In this document: one piece after another, positions 60,998 through 64,000 of the stretch
Layout of the letters: the number at the start of each line of letters is the position of its first letter
How positions within the stretch are numbered: position 1 is the first letter of the stretch
NCBI RefSeq assembly: GCF_004126535.1
Contig: NZ_PPCV01000001.1
Span: 496,001-560,000 of the forward strand
DNA from: Propioniciclava flava
Lineage (GTDB): Bacteria > Actinomycetota > Actinomycetes > Propionibacteriales > Propionibacteriaceae
Reading direction: 5' to 3'
Length of the DNA stretch: 64,000 nt
The notes under the pieces: generated by a model
The model's input: the letters and a program-made list of their open reading frames with translations, nothing else
Told to the model about the DNA's origin: nothing
Database searches by the model: none
Position numbers and translations under genes: made by a program

Positions 60998-61094
60998 AGC
61001 GGCAGCCTGGTCGCGCACAAAGCCCGGGAGGACCCCTGAACCCGCTTTCCCCAGTCCGCACCTGGACAACACCGAGAGCGCGAAAGGGGTTGCC

Positions 61095-62975
61095 TCAGGC
61101 GGGTTCCCCGACCGCCATCGCTTGCAGGGTGCGGCGGCGCGTCTCCAGTTCAAGCAGTTGGGCAAACATTCTGTTGTAGGCAGCCTGCTCCTCGATCGGA
61201 TTCGTGCGCTGCAACCGAGACTTCAGATCGCCGATCTCCCGCAGCACGCGCGCCAGCCGCAACCGCGCCGCATACTCCCGCGCGTACGTGGCGTTCGGCT
61301 CAGCCAGCAAGGGCTCCACGGACAAGGCGACCGCCAATTGCGCAGCCACCGGGTCAGCAAGAGCCGAAACGACGCGCTGGGCAAACCCGGCCTCACCTCG
61401 CGGCGTGGCCGCCAACGTCTCAAACACCAGTCGGTAGGCGGGGTGGAAGAAATCATCCGCCTCGATACCGCCCCAGTCCGGCGGGAACAGGCCCGGCTGC
61501 TGCAGCACAACCTTCAACACTCCCCGCTCGGTCGCCAGCCGACGATCCCCCGGATCGGGGAGCGGCACCATCGCTGGCTGGTCGGGAGCGTGCTGGCCGG
61601 GAGCATGCTGTTCGGTGGGTGTGGGCGGGCCGGACGGACGCGCATCCGGGGCGGTCTTGCGACGGTTCGCTCGCTGCACCTCGCCGCGCACCTCGTCGGG
61701 GTTCATCCCCACGAGACCGGCCAGTTCCCGGATGTAGCCCGACACCAGCGCCACGTCGCGCACGCTAGCAACCAGGGGCGCAGCCGCCCGGACGGCGGCC
61801 AGGCGTCCGTCGGCCCGATCCAGATCGAAGCGCTCCAGCGTGTTCTTCATCACATACCGGTACAGGGGAATGCGACGAGCAACCAGTTCGCGCACGGCAG
61901 CGTCACCGCCGCTCATGCGCAGTTCGCACGGATCCATGCCGCCCGGCTCGATCGCCACATAGGTCTGTGCCGAGAAGGTGGCATCAGAGGAAAACACCTT
62001 CAGGGCCGCAGCCTGGCCCGCAGCGTCACCGTCGAAGGTGAACACCACCTCTCCGGCGAGCGCGTCGCTGGTCATGAGACGGGCGATCATCCTGCTGTGG
62101 TCTGAGCCAAAGGCCGTGCCACACGACGCCACCGCCGTGTCCACGCCAGCAATGTGGCAGGCCATCACGTCGGTGTAGCCCTCGACAACCACGGCCTGGT
62201 TCTTCTTCCCGATGGGTTGCCGTGCCAGATCGAGCCCGTACAACACGTGACTCTTCTTGTAGACCAGGGTCTCGGGAGTGTTGAGGTACTTGGCTGGCAT
62301 CCGGTCATCGTCGAAGATCCGGCGCGCCCCGAACCCCAACGTCGAGCGCCCTGCGTCCCTGATCGGCCACACCAGGCGCCCCTGGAAGAAGTCCCAGCCC
62401 GCTTCGCGCACCAGCCCCGCCTTCACCAGGTCGTCCTTGGTGAACTTCTTCTCCAGCAGGTAGTTGAGCAGTTCACGCCCCCCACGAGGGGCGAACCCGA
62501 TACCGAAGTGTTCGGCGTGCTCACGGGTGAAGCCCCGCTGATCCAAGAACACGCGCCCCTCCACAGCGTCGGGGCTGCTCAACTGCCGAGCGAAGAACTC
62601 GGCGGCGAGCTGGTTGGCCTCCAAGACGCGCATCCGCAGCCCCGGCTCGTGCCGAGGCGCTCCGTCACCCTCGGTGTAGCGCAATTGCAGGCCCACCCGG
62701 TCAGCGAGATACTCCACCGCCTCGGTGAAACCCATGTTGTTGATCTTTTGGACGAAGCTGATGACGTCCCCGCCCTCGCCGCACCCAAAGCAGTAGTAGA
62801 AACCCTTGGAGGGCGTGACGCGGAAGCTGGGGGTCTTCTCGTCGTGGAAGGGACACAGCCCCACCAACGCTCCGCCGCCCGCTGGACGCAACTGGACCGA
62901 CGCTCCGACGACGTCCTCGATCCGGGACCGCTCACGGACCGTCTCCAAGTCCTCGGGATGGATCAGGCCGGCCAT
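61095..62975 (-). CDS. dnaG: DNA primase
   Basis: A 626-residue primase making RNA primers for replication. It has the CHC2 zinc finger (CPFHDEKTPSFRVTPSKGFY with CFGCGEGGD), the primase core with VVEGYTDVMACHIAGVD, the TOPRIM aspartates in FTFDGDAAG and a C-terminal helicase-binding domain. A Pro/Gln/His-rich linker (about 450-490) separates core and end. The length is normal. It precedes the sigma-like gene by 97 bases and is preceded by the dGTPase gene, the usual actinobacterial neighbour. Confidence 0.98.
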   Translation of the reverse strand: MAGLIHPEDLETVRERSRIEDVVGASVQLRPAGGGALVGLCPFHDEKTPSFRVTPSKGFYYCFGCGEGGDVISFVQKINNMGFTEAVEYLADRVGLQLRYTEGDGAPRHEPGLRMRVLEANQLAAEFFARQLSSPDAVEGRVFLDQRGFTREHAEHFGIGFAPRGGRELLNYLLEKKFTKDDLVKAGLVREAGWDFFQGRLVWPIRDAGRSTLGFGARRIFDDDRMPAKYLNTPETLVYKKSHVLYGLDLARQPIGKKNQAVVVEGYTDVMACHIAGVDTAVASCGTAFGSDHSRMIARLMTSDALAGEVVFTFDGDAAGQAAALKVFSSDATFSAQTYVAIEPGGMDPCELRMSGGDAAVRELVARRIPLYRYVMKNTLERFDLDRADGRLAAVRAAAPLVASVRDVALVSGYIRELAGLVGMNPDEVRGEVQRANRRKTAPDARPSGPPTPTEQHAPGQHAPDQPAMVPLPDPGDRRLATERGVLKVVLQQPGLFPPDWGGIEADDFFHPAYRLVFETLAATPRGEAGFAQRVVSALADPVAAQLAVALSVEPLLAEPNATYAREYAARLRLARVLREIGDLKSRLQRTNPIEEQAAYNRMFAQLLELETRRRTLQAMAVGEPA

Positions 62976-63017
62976 GCCCGGCAGTGTAGTCGCGCGGCGG
63001 CGTCGGACGTGGTCGGC

Positions 63018-64000
63018 TCAGGCACCCCGGCCGATACCCGCGGGAAGCCGGTCAGGATCCCAGCCCAAGAGATGCTCGGCGGTGTCGAAGGCGAACCGGT
63101 CCGTCATCCCGCCTACGTAGGTGACGGCCGTCACGATCGGGTCGGCCTGCGCGTCGTGGCGGTAGTCGGGCGGCATCGCCTCGGGATGTTCCGCGTAGTA
63201 CTCGACCAGCCCCCGCAGGACGCCGATGACCGCATTGGACTGCGCCACGGAATCAGGACGCGTGTAGATGCGCTCGTAGTTGAACCGGCGCATCGCGGCC
63301 AGCGCCGCCCCAGCGTCGGCATCCATCCCGACCACGCCCGTCTCGGCGACGGTGGTGATGATCGACCGGATGAAGGCGGCCAACTGCTCACGCCGTGTCG
63401 CCCCGACAACCTCGGTGATCTCGGGAGGCAGATCGTCGAGTTCGATGATGCCCGCGTGTACGGCGTCTTCGAGATCGTGGGCGCAATAGGCGATGCGGTC
63501 AGCCCAGCTCACCAACTCGCCTTCGATGCTGCCCGGGGCAGGCCTCGACCAGGAGTGGTTGCGGATGCCGTCGAGGGTTTCGCGGCACAAGTTCAAGGGC
63601 GCGAGCACGACGTCTGCGCCCCAAGGGCCGTGGTCATAGCCGCCGGGAAGGAACGCGTCGAAGGCGTCCTCGGAGGCATGTCCACCCGGGCCGTGGCCGC
63701 AGTCGTGCCCCAGTGCCATGGCGTCAGCCAAAGTGACGTTCACGCCAACGCCTCGGGCCAGCGAAATCGCTACCTGGGCCACTTCAAGGGCATGCGTCAG
63801 GCGGGTGCGCTGATGGTCGGTCGGATAGACGACGACCTGCGTCTTGCCCGCAAGTCGACGAAAGGCAGGCGAATGGACGATGCGGTCCCGGTCGCGCTCG
63901 AAGCACGTCCGCTCGATGTCGGGCTCCTCAGGGCGGGCCCGGTTGCCCGCACCGACCGCAAAGGACGCTTCCGGGACGAGGATCTGACGCTCCCGCGCCT
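63018..64000 (-). CDS. dgt: dGTPase-like deoxynucleoside triphosphate triphosphohydrolase, 5' end missing
   Basis: The frame stays open to the window edge, giving at least 327 residues. The visible start reads FERDRDRIVHSPAFRRLAGK, the hallmark of dGTPases, then QRTRLTHALEVAQVAISLAR and the HD metal site HDCGHGPGGHASEDAF. Only a few N-terminal residues can be missing. The enzyme splits dNTPs into nucleoside and tripolyphosphate and influences dNTP pools. Its position before dnaG is conserved in actinobacteria, so both may be expressed together. Confidence 0.95.
   Translation of the reverse strand, partial: ARERQILVPEASFAVGAGNRARPEEPDIERTCFERDRDRIVHSPAFRRLAGKTQVVVYPTDHQRTRLTHALEVAQVAISLARGVGVNVTLADAMALGHDCGHGPGGHASEDAFDAFLPGGYDHGPWGADVVLAPLNLCRETLDGIRNHSWSRPAPGSIEGELVSWADRIAYCAHDLEDAVHAGIIELDDLPPEITEVVGATRREQLAAFIRSIITTVAETGVVGMDADAGAALAAMRRFNYERIYTRPDSVAQSNAVIGVLRGLVEYYAEHPEAMPPDYRHDAQADPIVTAVTYVGGMTDRFAFDTAEHLLGWDPDRLPAGIGRGA

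Noticed and set aside
1-64000. CRISPR array, insertion sequence or prophage
   Set aside because: No regularly spaced repeats, transposase motifs, terminal inverted repeats or phage structural genes were seen in the window.

Overview
The window is GC-rich (clearly above 60% by eye) and gene-dense, with GTG starts, ATGA/GTGA gene overlaps, the GlgE glucan pathway and the actinobacterial neighbourhood pyrG / NUDIX / xerD / parA / scpA / scpB / pseudouridine synthase. This points to Actinomycetota, most likely Propionibacteriales or a close relative; the family assignment is an inference. I found no prophage, insertion sequence or CRISPR array. Two tRNAs and about 50 protein genes are supported.

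Layout. 1-4.6 kb: 3' end of glgE, then one reading frame joining a maltokinase to a glycogen branching enzyme, then a NUDIX protein carrying the tail of a GNAT domain. 4.6-12 kb (minus): operon of SDR dehydrogenase, ribose-type ABC transporter (binding protein, double ATPase, permease), ROK regulator and FGGY kinase, probably for a polyol or sugar. 12-14.9 kb: PEP carboxylase. 14.9-21.5 kb: LacI repressor divergent from a GH36 alpha-galactosidase, binding protein and two permeases, with palindromic operators between. 21.5-24.2 kb: thioredoxin-fold/TPR protein and phosphoglucomutase. 24.2-27.4 kb: K+ channel with RCK-type domains, a small membrane partner and an FKBP lipoprotein.

27.4-35.4 kb: chromosome segregation and housekeeping block (rluB-like, scpB, scpA, a basic protein, parA; then xerD, NUDIX, pyrG), interrupted by marR and a VOC gene. 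35.5-38.1 kb: cNMP/CBS/DUF294 sensor protein plus exonuclease; then a YggS-type PLP protein and a DUF5134 membrane protein. 39.7-43.8 kb (minus): moxR, DUF58 and two VWA genes. 43.9-46.6 kb: tail-anchored unknown protein, Cof-type HAD phosphatase, small zincin, and an RpiB-like isomerase with substituted active-site residues. 46.6-51.3 kb: hexose phosphomutase divergent from a nucleotidyltransferase, a galactokinase-like GHMP kinase and a ROK protein. These read together as an incompletely characterised sugar activation pathway and are the best candidate for a new system here.

51.5-64 kb: tRNA with CAU anticodon, a two-component system divergent from an FtsX/LolD-type ABC exporter, a methionine ABC operon (metQ-metN-metI) behind a leader with mutually exclusive pairings, a DUF2510 protein, a UBP-type zinc-finger protein, tRNA-Asn, and the dnaG locus with a sigma factor and a dGTPase cut by the window edge.

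Carbon metabolism dominates: galactosides, polyols and an unknown sugar enter, phosphomutases link hexose phosphates, and the GlgE route stores glucan.
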